A stretch of 64,000 nt of DNA from Bacteroidaceae bacterium (GCA_017619335.1 JAFZSP010000094.1:1-64000), one strand, 5' to 3'. Numbered from the stretch's first letter, positions 8,027 to 17,349 are shown. Notes: generated by a model from the sequence alone, not told the origin. Numbers and translations: made by a program.

Positions 8027-8710
8027 TCAGAGTTTGAAGGGCTGCTCTCCATTGACGAAGTGCTGATAGTTGAACCGGTAGAGTGCAGCTCCGCGACGGG
8101 ACGACAACTTGTCTATCTGGTCTGTCTTCTCGATGAATTTCATTTCTCCGATGCGCTTGCGGAAATTGCGCTTGTCCAGCGTCTCGCCCAGTACAGCCTC
8201 GTAGAGATTCTGGAGTTGGGTGAGGGTGAAAAGTGGGGGCAACATCTGGAAGCCCACGGGACGAGTGGGTATGCTCTCGCGCAAACGGCGATGAGCCAGG
8301 GCCACCATCTGATTGTGGTCAAAGAGTAAATGTGGCACTTCATCGATGTTTTCCCAACGGGAAGCATTTTGCCGGTTGAGTTTGTCATCTACCTTGTCAA
8401 TGTCGAGTAATGCCATGTAAGCCACAGAGATAACGCGGTCTCCAGAGTCGCGGTGGACACCGCCGAAGGTGCCAATCTGTCGCATGTAAATATCTTCCAG
8501 TCCTGTCAGTTCCGTCAGGACACGGTTGGCGGCATCGTCCAAATTCTCATTTTCCTGTACGAAGCCGCCCATCAGTGACCACTCGCCTTTGTGAGGCTCA
8601 AAGGGCCGCTGCTGGAGAAGTACTTTGAGTTCGCCACGCTGGAAGCCGAAGATGATACAGTCCACCGCGACGAGAAACTTAGGGTTTTGGCTATAGTAAA
8701 GGGGAGCCAT
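8027..8710 (-). CDS. araR: Nudix-domain transcriptional regulator, AraR-like
   Basis: A 227-residue protein with an N-terminal Nudix-fold domain and a C-terminal winged-helix region (~residues 150-215). The Nudix box reads [20 protein letters not shown]. It keeps GX5E and the Arg, but the catalytic REUXEE acids are not intact (RVLTEL), which argues against hydrolase activity. Nudix-related regulators (NrtR relatives) are established repressors of L-arabinose genes in Bacteroides, where arabinose is the effector. The placement inside this araDAB-transporter operon supports the same role. No operator was identified with confidence. Confidence 0.85.
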   Translation of the reverse strand: MAPLYYSQNPKFLVAVDCIIFGFQRGELKVLLQQRPFEPHKGEWSLMGGFVQENENLDDAANRVLTELTGLEDIYMRQIGTFGGVHRDSGDRVISVAYMALLDIDKVDDKLNRQNASRWENIDEVPHLLFDHNQMVALAHRRLRESIPTRPVGFQMLPPLFTLTQLQNLYEAVLGETLDKRNFRKRIGEMKFIEKTDQIDKLSSRRGAALYRFNYQHFVNGEQPFKL

Positions 8711-8736
8711 GTAGCGTTGAAAATTGAAAGGTGAAA

Positions 8737-8779
8737 GTTGGAAGTTGAGAGCTGAACAGTTCAGTTCTCAACTTCCAAC
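8737..8779. repeat. Long intercistronic hairpin
   Basis: A perfect 14-bp inverted repeat (8737-8750 with 8766-8779, GTTGGAAGTTGAGA) encloses a second 6-bp inverted repeat CTGAAC/GTTCAG. It lies in the gap between the SSS transporter and the Nudix regulator of the operon. There is no T-run, so it is more likely an RNA-processing or stability element than a terminator. Confidence 0.7.
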
Positions 8780-8787
8780 TAATTTAT

Positions 8788-10512
8788 TTACCAGAAGTAG
8801 GCATAGAATGCGGCGCAGAGGCCTACCACGATAAGGGTGCCAATAATGTCGAAGGCGCCCCAGCTCTCCTTGATGGACTTCTTGAAGTCGGAGGTGAAAG
8901 TGATGGCGTCAATCTGTTCCTTGCTGGGAGCCGGTGTGAAAAGGGAGACGACATAGATAAACACCAGCAGGAAGACGAGCAGCCAGCACTCGAACACGAG
9001 CCAGTTGGTCTGCCAGAACCAAGCGGTATTCTCCCAGAAAGCTCCTTCCATCACGGCACGTCCCGTGTCGGTGAACACATTGGTAACCAGGCGAATCATT
9101 CCGATGAGGAAACCGACAATCATGGTGTATTCACCAGCCTTGGGCGTTACCTTCTTGCTGAGGATACCGCAAGCGAAGACGACAGCCATGGCAGGAGCCA
9201 ATAGTGACTGAATACCCTGCAGGTAGTTATACAAGGTATCCATACCCATCATGATGGGCAGCCAAGCGAAGCCGAGAATCACGACGACAACGGTGGCGAT
9301 ACGGCCAGTCAGCACATAGTGTGCCTCGCTCAGACCCTGCTTCAGAGGCTTGTAGAAGTCCTCCACGAAGAGGGTAGCGCAGCTGTTGAAGAAGGCAGCC
9401 AAAGAAGCCACCAGCGCGCAGATGAAACCGATGGTGACGATACCCTTGATACCAGCGGGCAGCACCTGCTGCACCATGATGGCAAAGGCGGCGTCGGTCT
9501 CGCTCAGGTCAAAAGCACCCTTCTCTGCCAGAGCGGCAGCAATCATACCTGGAATGAGGAACATGAAGCAGGGGAGGACCTTGAAGAAACCGGCAGCGAT
9601 GGTGCCGCGACGAGCGCGCTTCATCACCTCGGCGTTGTCCTCGCCAGGAACCTGACCCAGCACACGTTGCACGATGTGCTGGTCGGTGCACCAGTACCAG
9701 AAACCGATGATGCAGGCACCCAGAAATACCACGAAGCCCGGATACTCCTGATACATCGAGTCGCCTTCCTCCCAGTGGAACATGTGGGTGGTGCCGTAGC
9801 CGTTGTTCAGCTGACCGCAATAGTCCATCATGCTGCTCCAGCCTTCGACAATGCTGCCGCCGCCGAGGGTGGCAAGACCCAGGAAGAGAACCAGGAAGGA
9901 ACCGATAATAAGAATTGGTGTCTGGATGGAGGACAGAGTCATCACACCCTTCATGCCACCGAAGACGGTGAACACAGCGGTGATGAGAATCAGACCAATG
10001 GCTCCGTACCAGAAGTTCAGGCCCCAGAGGTACTTGAAGAAGATACCGCCGGTCAGGGCTGTCACAGAGACCTTGGTCAGGATGTAGGCCACCAAGGTGA
10101 TGACGGACAGCCAGTAACCAGTACGCTTGGTGTAGCGGAACTTCAGGAAGTCGGGCATGGTGATGATCTTGCCCATCTTGTTAATCAGCAACTGGTAGAA
10201 GGGAACAAACAGCCAGCCGAGAATGAGGATCATCCAGCCTTGCATCTCCCAGTGGGCCATACCCACACCGCTCTTGGCACCTGTTCCGGCCAAGCCTACG
10301 AGGTGCTCGGAACCGATATTGGCAGCAAAGATGGCCATACCGATTACATACCAGGGTTCGCCCTTACCAAAGAGGTAGGCGCTCGAGTCTTCGCCCTTCT
10401 GGGCTTTCTTGTCCTTGACAATAGCATGGTAAACGGCCCACACCACGCCAATCAGGCCGATGGCGAGAACCGCCCAGTCGAGCCAAATGAATTCTGTTGA
10501 ACTCCAGTTCAT
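8788..10512 (-). CDS. Sodium/solute symporter (SSS, SGLT-like sugar transporter)
   Basis: A 574-residue inner-membrane protein with about 14 hydrophobic segments and the SSS family pattern. Signature regions include FAANIGSEHLVGLAGTGAKSG near the N-terminus and a long PDFLKFRYTKRTGYWLS segment. A WYWCTDQHIVQRVL motif typical of SGLT-like sugar symporters is also present. It probably imports arabinose or a related sugar with Na+. It sits between an MFS sugar porter and the regulator in the arabinose operon, so two different transporter types serve one pathway. Confidence 0.9.
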   Translation of the reverse strand: MNWSSTEFIWLDWAVLAIGLIGVVWAVYHAIVKDKKAQKGEDSSAYLFGKGEPWYVIGMAIFAANIGSEHLVGLAGTGAKSGVGMAHWEMQGWMILILGWLFVPFYQLLINKMGKIITMPDFLKFRYTKRTGYWLSVITLVAYILTKVSVTALTGGIFFKYLWGLNFWYGAIGLILITAVFTVFGGMKGVMTLSSIQTPILIIGSFLVLFLGLATLGGGSIVEGWSSMMDYCGQLNNGYGTTHMFHWEEGDSMYQEYPGFVVFLGACIIGFWYWCTDQHIVQRVLGQVPGEDNAEVMKRARRGTIAAGFFKVLPCFMFLIPGMIAAALAEKGAFDLSETDAAFAIMVQQVLPAGIKGIVTIGFICALVASLAAFFNSCATLFVEDFYKPLKQGLSEAHYVLTGRIATVVVVILGFAWLPIMMGMDTLYNYLQGIQSLLAPAMAVVFACGILSKKVTPKAGEYTMIVGFLIGMIRLVTNVFTDTGRAVMEGAFWENTAWFWQTNWLVFECWLLVFLLVFIYVVSLFTPAPSKEQIDAITFTSDFKKSIKESWGAFDIIGTLIVVGLCAAFYAYFW

Positions 10513-10550
10513 AAGTAGTTTAGAGTTTAGTGTTTAGAGTTTATTGTTGA
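10513..10550. repeat. Low-complexity spacer repeat (GTTTAGAGTTTA units)
   Basis: Tandem TTTAGAGTTTA / GTGTTTAGAG units lie directly upstream of the SSS transporter start on the minus strand. Similar units in the opposite reading appear at 30393-30424. Confidence 0.45.
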
Positions 10551-10562
10551 ATGATTCTTGAA

Positions 10563-12035
10563 TTAATTCGACTTCTGTCTCCACAGCTTTGTCATATCCT
10601 CCAGCGTCTTGCCTTTTGTCTCCGGAACGAGTTTCCAGACGAAGATGGCTGCGATGACGCAGATGATGCCATAAAGGCCATAGGTGAACCAGTGGCCGAA
10701 GTCATCGCCTTCTGTCAGGTGCATGTTGAACATGGGAACGAATGTGCTGGAAACGATGAAGTTGAAGATCCACTGGAACGCCACGGCGATGGCCACAGCT
10801 CCGCCACGAATGGTGTTGGGGAAGATCTCGGCAATGAGTACCCAGCAGATGGGGCCCCAGGAGAACATGAAGCAAGCAGAATAGAGGAGCAGTGAGGCTG
10901 CGGTGACGAGTGCAAGGCTGTCGTTACCGAAGGTCACAGCCACACCGAAGGCACCCAGTGCCATACCTAATGAACCCCAGATGAGCAACGGCTTGCGGCC
11001 CCACTTCTCGACAGTGAAGATAGCCACCAGCGTGAACGAGATGTTGATGATACCCATGAAGACGGTCAGCATCATCGGGTCGTTCATACCCATATCGCCG
11101 AAGATGCGTGGAGCGTAGTAGAGCACAGCGTTGATACCCACAGCCTGCTGGAACACGCTGAGCATGATGCCGATGAAGATGCACATGAAACCGTAGGTCA
11201 TTAGTTTCTCGGTCTTCACCACCATCGTGTCCTTGATGTCCTGCAGAATCTGAGCGGCACGTGAGGAACCGTTGATCTTGGAGAGGATGCCAAGGGCTGT
11301 GTCGTCCTTGCCAATAGAGACGAGGTAACGCGGCGTCTCGGGCACGAAGCAGATGAGCAGGGCAAAGAGACCGGCGGGAACTGCCTCGGAACCAAACATA
11401 TAACGCCATCCGGTGGTGACTGTCCACTGCGCAGCGGGATTAATGGAAGCGATGCCTTTTCCCATCTCCTCCACCAGCGGCTGGATGTGGTCGCCCAGGA
11501 TGAAGAAGTTGACGAAATAGACCACTAACTGACCAAAGATGATGGCGAACTGGTTCCAAGAGACGAGCATACCTCTGATATTTGAAGGAGCCACCTCGCC
11601 GATATACATCGGGCAGATGGCAGAAGCCAGACCCACACCGACACCGCCAATCACACGATATATATTAAAGGTGATGAGCAGGGAGAAAGTGGGGACGCCG
11701 TGCTCAAAGAACAGGAACTCGGGATCCATGCTGCCCAGGGCGGAGATGAAAAACAGCAGACCTGCGATGATGAGTGACTTCTTGCGACCCAAGTTCGTGG
11801 CCAGGAAGCCGGAGAGGGCTGAACCGATAATGCAGCCGATCAACGCAGATGCAGAAGTGAAACCGTGCCATGCGTCGGAATAGGCAAAATCCTTGGCTTC
11901 CATGAAGAATGCCTGCAAGCCTTTTTCGGCGCCGGAAATGACGGCTGTGTCATAACCGAAGAGTAAACCTCCCAGCACCGCCACCATGACGATGCTGATT
12001 AAGTAGCTTTTGCTGCCTTGTTCTGAAGATTTCAT
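10563..12035 (-). CDS. MFS sugar:proton symporter (XylE/AraE-like sugar porter)
   Basis: A 490-residue, 12-helix inner-membrane sugar porter. It shows LLFGYDTAVISGAEKG in helix 1, NLGRKKSLI between helices 2 and 3, YRVIGGVGVGLAS in helix 4, VPETPRYL before the central loop, EKWGRKPLLI between helices 8 and 9, and the C-terminal LVPETKGKTLEDM. These are the standard sugar-porter signatures. In this operon arabinose is the most likely substrate; xylose or galactose cannot be excluded. Confidence 0.92.
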   Translation of the reverse strand: MKSSEQGSKSYLISIVMVAVLGGLLFGYDTAVISGAEKGLQAFFMEAKDFAYSDAWHGFTSASALIGCIIGSALSGFLATNLGRKKSLIIAGLLFFISALGSMDPEFLFFEHGVPTFSLLITFNIYRVIGGVGVGLASAICPMYIGEVAPSNIRGMLVSWNQFAIIFGQLVVYFVNFFILGDHIQPLVEEMGKGIASINPAAQWTVTTGWRYMFGSEAVPAGLFALLICFVPETPRYLVSIGKDDTALGILSKINGSSRAAQILQDIKDTMVVKTEKLMTYGFMCIFIGIMLSVFQQAVGINAVLYYAPRIFGDMGMNDPMMLTVFMGIINISFTLVAIFTVEKWGRKPLLIWGSLGMALGAFGVAVTFGNDSLALVTAASLLLYSACFMFSWGPICWVLIAEIFPNTIRGGAVAIAVAFQWIFNFIVSSTFVPMFNMHLTEGDDFGHWFTYGLYGIICVIAAIFVWKLVPETKGKTLEDMTKLWRQKSN

Positions 12036-12048
12036 AGATACGAAGGGT

Positions 12049-13212
12049 TTACTTCACGCTGAACTTATAGGCGCAGTGGCTGGTGTAGGTCTCGCCAGGA
12101 TTCAAAGTAGCGCTGGGCCAGCCTTCCAGGTTGCTCTTGTTGGGGGTGTCGGGATACTTCTGTGTCTCTAAACAGATGGCTGCGTGCTGGTTATAGACAA
12201 TGCCGCCCTTGCCCACGGCTGTGCCATCGAGGAAGTTGCCGCTATAAACTTGAATGCCAGGCTCGTCGGTGAAGACTTCCATGAAGATACCCGTGAGGGG
12301 ACTGTAGATGCTGGCTGCCACCTGGGTGTCGTCGCCCTTGGTGTTCAGGCACCAGTTGTGGTCAAAGCCATTGCCGTTCTTAATCTGCTCGAACTCAAAG
12401 TTCTTGATATCCTGACCCACAGCGTGAGCGGTGCGGAAATCCATCGGAGTGCCTTCCACGGGGGCAATCTCACCAGTTGTCATGAAGGTGGCATCAACGG
12501 GCGTATAGGTGTCGGCATTCACATAGAGATCATGGTTGGTGATGAGCTGCGTCGGATCACCATTGAGGTTGAAGTAGCTGTGGTTGGTCATATTGATGAC
12601 GGTGGGAGCGTTCGTGGTGGCCTCATAACGGATGTCGAGGGTGTTGTCCTCGGTCAGGGTATAGGTGACAACGGCCGTCACTTCGCCCGGGAAGTTGTTG
12701 TCGCCATCGGGGCTCACGAGCTTCAGCTGGAGGCTGTTATCTGTGGCTGCCACTGCTTCGTAGGTCTTGTACTGCCATCCATCGGGACCTCCGTGCAGGC
12801 AGTGTCCGAAGTTATTCTTGGGCAGCTGGATTTCCTTTCCGTCCACGGTGATGATGCCTTGGGCGATGCGGTTGGCATAACGACCGATGGCAGCACCGAA
12901 GTCACTGGGATGGTTCACCTTGTCCATGAAGGTGGCAACGTTGTCAAAACCGAGAACCACATCTCTCATCACGCCCTGATTGTCGGGCACGAGGATGCTG
13001 ACGACGCGGCCTCCGAAGTTGGTGATGCAAACTTCCATACCAGCAGCGTTCTTCAGCGTGAAGAGCTGTGTGCCGGCCACGCTGTCCACGAATAATTCGG
13101 GATCCAGTCCACTGGCCGTGAATTGTTTTTCGGCTGCTTTCTTTTCTGTACAAGCTGTCATCATGCTGACGGCTGCGATGGCTAATGCCATTCCTTTCAT
13201 GAATGTTTTCAT
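12049..13212 (-). CDS. Aldose 1-epimerase (mutarotase), lipoprotein
   Basis: Interconverts sugar anomers. The 387-residue protein has a lipoprotein leader (MKGMALAIAAVSMMTAC; lipobox Cys ~21), placing it in the periplasm or outer membrane. The galactose-mutarotase fold is clear from TNFGGRVVSILVPD, GAAIGRYANRIAQG, the catalytic His in NMTNHSYFNLNGD, and the late Glu in AAICLETQKYPDTPN. It is the first gene of the arabinose operon. A second, leaderless mutarotase at 16089-17225 heads the galactose operon, so the two probably work in different compartments. Confidence 0.92.
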   Translation of the reverse strand: MKTFMKGMALAIAAVSMMTACTEKKAAEKQFTASGLDPELFVDSVAGTQLFTLKNAAGMEVCITNFGGRVVSILVPDNQGVMRDVVLGFDNVATFMDKVNHPSDFGAAIGRYANRIAQGIITVDGKEIQLPKNNFGHCLHGGPDGWQYKTYEAVAATDNSLQLKLVSPDGDNNFPGEVTAVVTYTLTEDNTLDIRYEATTNAPTVINMTNHSYFNLNGDPTQLITNHDLYVNADTYTPVDATFMTTGEIAPVEGTPMDFRTAHAVGQDIKNFEFEQIKNGNGFDHNWCLNTKGDDTQVAASIYSPLTGIFMEVFTDEPGIQVYSGNFLDGTAVGKGGIVYNQHAAICLETQKYPDTPNKSNLEGWPSATLNPGETYTSHCAYKFSVK

Positions 13213-13311
13213 AACTTGAATCTAAAATATGTTTTTAAGTTAATAGTTGAAAATTCTTCTTTTTGGTCTGCTTTTCGTGCAATTTGGGTTCAAAATTGCC
13301 CTATTGCGCGT

Positions 13312-13319
13312 CAAAGATA
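13312..13319 (-). promoter_or_regulatory. Bacteroidetes -7 box for the arabinose operon
   Basis: On the minus strand this reads TATCTTTG, matching TAnnTTTG, about 100 bp upstream of the mutarotase start. No good -33 element is visible. It lies downstream of the galK terminator, consistent with an independent transcription unit. Confidence 0.5.
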
Positions 13320-13446
13320 ATGTTTTTTTCTGATAAGTAGTGTCTCTTTCACACTTTTTTTTTCATTTCAGACGCATTTTCTTTGAAAATGGTTGAATTT
13401 CGGCAAAAAAAGGATTGTTTTGGGGGCTCTAAAGGTTCTTGTTTGC

Positions 13447-13481
13447 ACAAAAAAGTGTCCCAACCTTGCGGGTGGGACACT
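13447..13481 (-). terminator. Intrinsic terminator of the galactose operon
   Basis: Just downstream of galK on the minus strand, AGTGTCCCA pairs with TGGGACACT (13454-13481) and is followed by six T. This is a textbook rho-independent terminator. It separates the galactose operon from the arabinose operon. Confidence 0.88.
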
Positions 13482-13503
13482 GAATAATGAATGAAGAAGA
13501 AAA

Positions 13504-14664
13504 TTAGCAGAGTTTGCGAGCTCCATCACCGATGACGACATCGATAATGACGGGGTCTTTGCCGAATTTTGCCTTGAACTTTTCCTTGGCAGCCTTCACG
13601 AAGCTGTCATAGTAATGTTCATCCACCAGGTTGATGGTGCAGCCGCCGAAGCCGCCACCCATAATGCGGGAACCGGTGACGCCCTCTTCCTTGGCAATGT
13701 CGTTGAGGAAGTCCAGCTCTTCACAGCTGACTTCATACTCCTTGCTGAGACCGTAGTGGGTCTCATACATCATCTTTCCGACGGTCTCATAGTCGCCTTT
13801 CTCAAGGGCGTCGCAGACAGCCAGCACGCGCTCACGCTCACCAATGACGTAACGGGCACGCTTGTAATCCTCTGCACTGATCTTGTCCTTGACTTCGTCC
13901 AACTGTTCGTAGGAAGCATCGCGCAGGCTCTCTACCTCGGGATGAATCTCGTGGATGGCAGCAGCGGCACGCTCGCAGGAGAGGCGACGGTCATTGTAGG
14001 GTGAACCGACAAGGGCGTGCTTGACATTACTGTTCACCAGCACCAGTTTGTAGCCCTTCGGATTCCAGGGGAAGTAAGCCACTTCACCACTGCGGCAGTC
14101 CATACGCATGAGGTGGCCGGCCTTTCCGAGACAGGAGATAGCCTGGTCCATGATGCCGCAGTTCACACCAATGTACTTATGCTCTGTGCGCTGTCCGACC
14201 TTGGCGAGTTCCAGACGGTCGATTTTGTTGCCGCCGAAGAGGTCGTTGAGACCGAAAGCGAAGCAACTTTCCAGAGCAGCGCTGGAACTCATGCCAGCAC
14301 CGAGGGGAACATCGCCTGCAAAGGCTGTATTGAAACCTTCCACGGGAACACCCAGTGCCATCATTTCACGGCAGACACCGAAGATATAACGAGCCCAAGT
14401 GGCTTTGGGGCCGGCGGGATCGTCCAAAGAGAACTGAACGCGATCCTTGAGGTCGATGGAGTATGCATCGACGTTGCGGGTTCCATTGGGCTTGATTTCG
14501 GCAATCATGCCCTGCTCCACGGCTCCTGGGAAAACGAAACCGTTGTTGTAATCGGTGTGTTCGCCAATCAGGTTAATGCGGCCGGGAGCAGCATAAACAT
14601 TTCCTGTGCTGCCATCGAAGTGCTTAATGAAGCGGCTGCGGACGTCGTCAATAGTGAGTTTCAT
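13504..14664 (-). CDS. galK: Galactokinase
   Basis: Phosphorylates D-galactose to galactose 1-phosphate, the entry step of the Leloir pathway. The 386-residue GHMP kinase carries the galactokinase signature GRINLIGEHTDYNNG, the ATP loop PLGAGMSSSAALE, the catalytic Asp region CGIMDQAISCLG, and motif 3 SRIMGGGFGGCTINL. It is the last gene of a minus-strand operon with a galactose-type transporter and a mutarotase. Its start codon is 6 nt downstream of a palindromic element (14671-14725) nearly identical to the one before araA. No galT or galE is in the window. Confidence 0.97.
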   Translation of the reverse strand: MKLTIDDVRSRFIKHFDGSTGNVYAAPGRINLIGEHTDYNNGFVFPGAVEQGMIAEIKPNGTRNVDAYSIDLKDRVQFSLDDPAGPKATWARYIFGVCREMMALGVPVEGFNTAFAGDVPLGAGMSSSAALESCFAFGLNDLFGGNKIDRLELAKVGQRTEHKYIGVNCGIMDQAISCLGKAGHLMRMDCRSGEVAYFPWNPKGYKLVLVNSNVKHALVGSPYNDRRLSCERAAAAIHEIHPEVESLRDASYEQLDEVKDKISAEDYKRARYVIGERERVLAVCDALEKGDYETVGKMMYETHYGLSKEYEVSCEELDFLNDIAKEEGVTGSRIMGGGFGGCTINLVDEHYYDSFVKAAKEKFKAKFGKDPVIIDVVIGDGARKLC

Positions 14665-14670
14665 TGAATC

Positions 14671-14725
14671 TGGCCCCCCTCTTATCCCCCTTTTTCAGGG
14701 GGAAGACCAATGGGGGCAATGGGTC
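14671..14725. repeat. G/C-run two-hairpin element upstream of galK (copy B)
   Basis: The sequence begins TGGCCCCCCTCTTATCCCCC, closes the stem with GGGGG after a TTTTTCA loop, and continues AAGACCAATGGGGGCAATGG. It matches 7143-7193 almost base for base apart from the loop. Unlike copy A it has no inverted second arm. It lies 6 nt from the galK ATG in the 5' direction of transcription. Confidence 0.75.
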
Positions 14726-14756
14726 TGATATTTGTAATAAGGTAAAGAAACTAAAG

Positions 14757-16040
14757 TTAATCAACAGGAATATCCTTGTTTACATTCTTGCAGCCGATGG
14801 CGGCGAAGAAAAGGATGTAGGCGACCATGGCCACCTGCAGCCAGTAGCTGGTGATGGTGTCGCTGCCCTTGGCAATGACATCCTGCAGCCAAGGCATCAG
14901 ACCGCCACCGACGACCATCATCATGAAGATGCCGGAAGCAGCTTCTGTATATTTGCCCAGACCTTCGACGGAAAGGTTGAAGATACCGCCCCACATAATG
15001 GAGGTGCAAAGACCGCAAGCAGCCAGACAGAACACCTTGACGGGAATCTGATGACCCTTGAACTCGGTGGCAACGCTCTCTGGCAGGAAGATGGCAGCCA
15101 GCAACAGGCAGATGGCCACTGTTGATACCACGGTCATCTGAGTCTTCGTGCTGACTTTGCCGCTGATGAAGGTAGAGCTGAAACGACCGATGAGCATCAT
15201 GAACCAGTAGCTGGCAGCGAGCGTGCCACCGATGGCTGCTGAACCTTCGAAGCCCATGTTGGTCACATAGAAGTTCAAGTGCATGGGGATACCGATTTCC
15301 ACACCCACATAGAAGAAGATGGCAATGACACCCAGAATCAGGTGACGGAAACGGAGAGCGCCCTTCATGGATTCCATCAGAGAACCGCTGTCACCAAAGT
15401 TGGGTTCGGGGATGGCCACACGGCTGATGATAATGAAGGAAATGGCAAAGACAGCCATTCCGATGAACAGCAGGGGGGAGACGTCTGTCATGGAGGTGTT
15501 CTCTGTCACGGTGCCTACAAGAATACCTGCGAGCATAGGAGTCAGGGTGGCGGTCAGAGAGTTCAGCGTACCACCAATCTGAATCAGCTGGTTACCCTTG
15601 TTACCACCACCGCCGAGCATATTCAGCATCGGGTTCACGACAGTGTTCAACATGCAGACACAGAAGCCGCAGACGAGCGCTCCGAGCAGATAGATATAAA
15701 GATTCAGGGCGATGGGCTGACCATTCATTTCGTTGACCTTGATGTCATCACCGTAGATGCTGGAGAGATATTGCAGTGCCAGACCAATAATACCGACGAT
15801 GAGCGCAGCGAGGGCAGTCTTCTTGTAACCGATTTTCTTCAGCAGCATACCAGAGGGAATACCCATGAAGAGGTAGGCCGTGAAGTTCATCAGGTTACCC
15901 CATGAAGCGGCGAAGTCATACTTGAAGCCCCAGATGTTTCCAAAGGGAGCACCCATGTTTGTCACGAAGCTAATCATCGCGAAGATGAAGCACATGGTGA
16001 TAATAGCAACCAGATTGCTATTGTTCTGTTGTTTACTCAT
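14757..16040 (-). CDS. MFS glucose/galactose transporter (GluP/FucP family)
   Basis: A 427-residue inner-membrane protein with about 12 helices. The N-terminal FIFAMISFVTNMGAPFG region, IPSGMLLKKIGYKKTAL, and the central NTVVNPMLNMLGGGGNKGNQL-type segment are characteristic of the FucP/GluP family of sugar:H+ symporters. Its position between galK and a mutarotase indicates galactose (or glucose) uptake. Confidence 0.88.
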   Translation of the reverse strand: MSKQQNNSNLVAIITMCFIFAMISFVTNMGAPFGNIWGFKYDFAASWGNLMNFTAYLFMGIPSGMLLKKIGYKKTALAALIVGIIGLALQYLSSIYGDDIKVNEMNGQPIALNLYIYLLGALVCGFCVCMLNTVVNPMLNMLGGGGNKGNQLIQIGGTLNSLTATLTPMLAGILVGTVTENTSMTDVSPLLFIGMAVFAISFIIISRVAIPEPNFGDSGSLMESMKGALRFRHLILGVIAIFFYVGVEIGIPMHLNFYVTNMGFEGSAAIGGTLAASYWFMMLIGRFSSTFISGKVSTKTQMTVVSTVAICLLLAAIFLPESVATEFKGHQIPVKVFCLAACGLCTSIMWGGIFNLSVEGLGKYTEAASGIFMMMVVGGGLMPWLQDVIAKGSDTITSYWLQVAMVAYILFFAAIGCKNVNKDIPVD

Positions 16041-16088
16041 AATTGTTTGAATAATAAAGTGATTTATTAGTTTTTGTAAATGTCTTGT

Positions 16089-17225
16089 TTAATCCAGGAT
16101 ACGCTTGCCGGTGACCACGCTGGAGAGACCGCTTTCTTTCTGGCTGCTGTCAGTTCCGAACTTATAGACGGTCAGTTGCCAGTACTTTTCCCCGGGTCTG
16201 AGGACACAAGATGGCAGGTGTGTCTGGTTGGGGGTGTCGGGGGCGTGCTGAGCTTCAAAGCAGATGCCGGAACGGCGGGGGAAAGTGCTGCCGCACTGGC
16301 CGGGGTAGCCCGTAGCCCAGTTGTCGGTATATACTTGCACGGCAGGTTCGGTGGTATAGACTTCCATGGAGCGTCCGCTGTTGGGTTCGTAAATCTTGGC
16401 CGCGTAGGACAATTCGCCGAATTCCGCCTTGTTGACGAGGAAACTGTGATCGTAGCCGGCGCCGTTGCGGGTCTGCTCATGGTCTGCATCTATCATATCA
16501 CCGATTGCATGCATCGTTGTGAAGTCAAACGGAGTGCCTGCGACCTTGAGTATCTCGCCCGTGGGAATGCAGACCTCATCAATAGGCACATATAAGTCGG
16601 CATTGATGTAGCATTGCAGATCCATGATGTCGGGAGTGGGATTGGCAATACCTGCTATTGAGAAGAAGCCGTGGTTGGTCAGGTTCACAATGGTCGGTTT
16701 GTCTGTGTAGGCCTTGTACTCGATGACAAGCTCGTCATCATCTGTCCAACGATACCCGACCGTGACATCCAGGTTTCCGGGGAATCCTTCTTCACCGTCC
16801 TTGGAGAGGTAGTGAAGGATGAGGGTGCTGTCATCTTTCTGTTCAGCATCCCATACACGTGCATGGAAACCGGTGGGGCCGCCGTGGAGGTGATTAGGGC
16901 CGTTGTTGATGGCGAGTTTGTCGAACACTTCGCCGTCAAGCTGGAACTTGCCCTTGCAGATGCGATTGCCGTAACGACCGATGAGGGTTGAGAGGAACGG
17001 TTCTGGACTGTTCACGACATCTTGGATGTTATCATGACCCTGAATAACGTTGGCAAACTTGCCGTTTTTGTCAGGAACCATGATGGCTACGAGTGCGCCT
17101 CCATAATTCGTGATACATACCTCATGACCGTGTTTGTTGACAAGCGTAAACAAATCTGTTTGCTTGCCTTGGATAGTGGACTGAAAATCTTCACGTTTCA
17201 GACCTGAAAGTTTGCTTACTTTCAT
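16089..17225 (-). CDS. galM: Aldose 1-epimerase (cytoplasmic mutarotase)
   Basis: A 378-residue galactose mutarotase without a signal peptide, so probably cytoplasmic. Conserved features are TNYGGALVAIMVPD, GRYGNRICKGKF, NGPNHLHGGPTGFHARVW (catalytic His), NLTNHGFFSIAG and the catalytic Glu in SGICFEAQHAPDTPNQ. ATG at 17225 (MKVSKLSG) is favoured; an upstream in-frame extension to 17261 would run across the promoter-like sequence. It is the first gene of the operon that ends with galK. Confidence 0.93.
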   Translation of the reverse strand: MKVSKLSGLKREDFQSTIQGKQTDLFTLVNKHGHEVCITNYGGALVAIMVPDKNGKFANVIQGHDNIQDVVNSPEPFLSTLIGRYGNRICKGKFQLDGEVFDKLAINNGPNHLHGGPTGFHARVWDAEQKDDSTLILHYLSKDGEEGFPGNLDVTVGYRWTDDDELVIEYKAYTDKPTIVNLTNHGFFSIAGIANPTPDIMDLQCYINADLYVPIDEVCIPTGEILKVAGTPFDFTTMHAIGDMIDADHEQTRNGAGYDHSFLVNKAEFGELSYAAKIYEPNSGRSMEVYTTEPAVQVYTDNWATGYPGQCGSTFPRRSGICFEAQHAPDTPNQTHLPSCVLRPGEKYWQLTVYKFGTDSSQKESGLSSVVTGKRILD

Positions 17226-17258
17226 AGATAAATGGTTAAAAATTGAACATTCGTAGCG

Positions 17259-17266
17259 CAAATTAA
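17259..17266 (-). promoter_or_regulatory. Candidate -7 box of the galactose operon
   Basis: On the minus strand this reads TTAATTTG, one base off TAnnTTTG, about 35 bp upstream of galM. It is weak on its own; its position between divergent transcription units supports it. Confidence 0.35.
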
Positions 17267-17341
17267 GCTAAAAGTTTTCAGTCTAACAAGTGTTTTGGCA
17301 AAAAAAATGTGAAAATGCTTCAATTTTTGCTCGGATTGATG

Positions 17342-17349
17342 TACCTTTG
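17342..17349 (+). promoter_or_regulatory. Bacteroidetes -7 promoter box for the aminotransferase gene
   Basis: TACCTTTG followed by GCAGCG lies 31 bp upstream of the ATG at 17380. It is divergent from the galactose operon. Confidence 0.65.

Noticed and set aside
12184..13095. Plus-strand open frame over the mutarotase lipoprotein
   Set aside because: It is the complementary frame of a gene with clear family motifs; codon-bias shadow only.
13213..13330. AraR operator in the promoter region of the arabinose operon
   Set aside because: No convincing palindrome at the promoter; assigning a site would be guesswork without comparative data.
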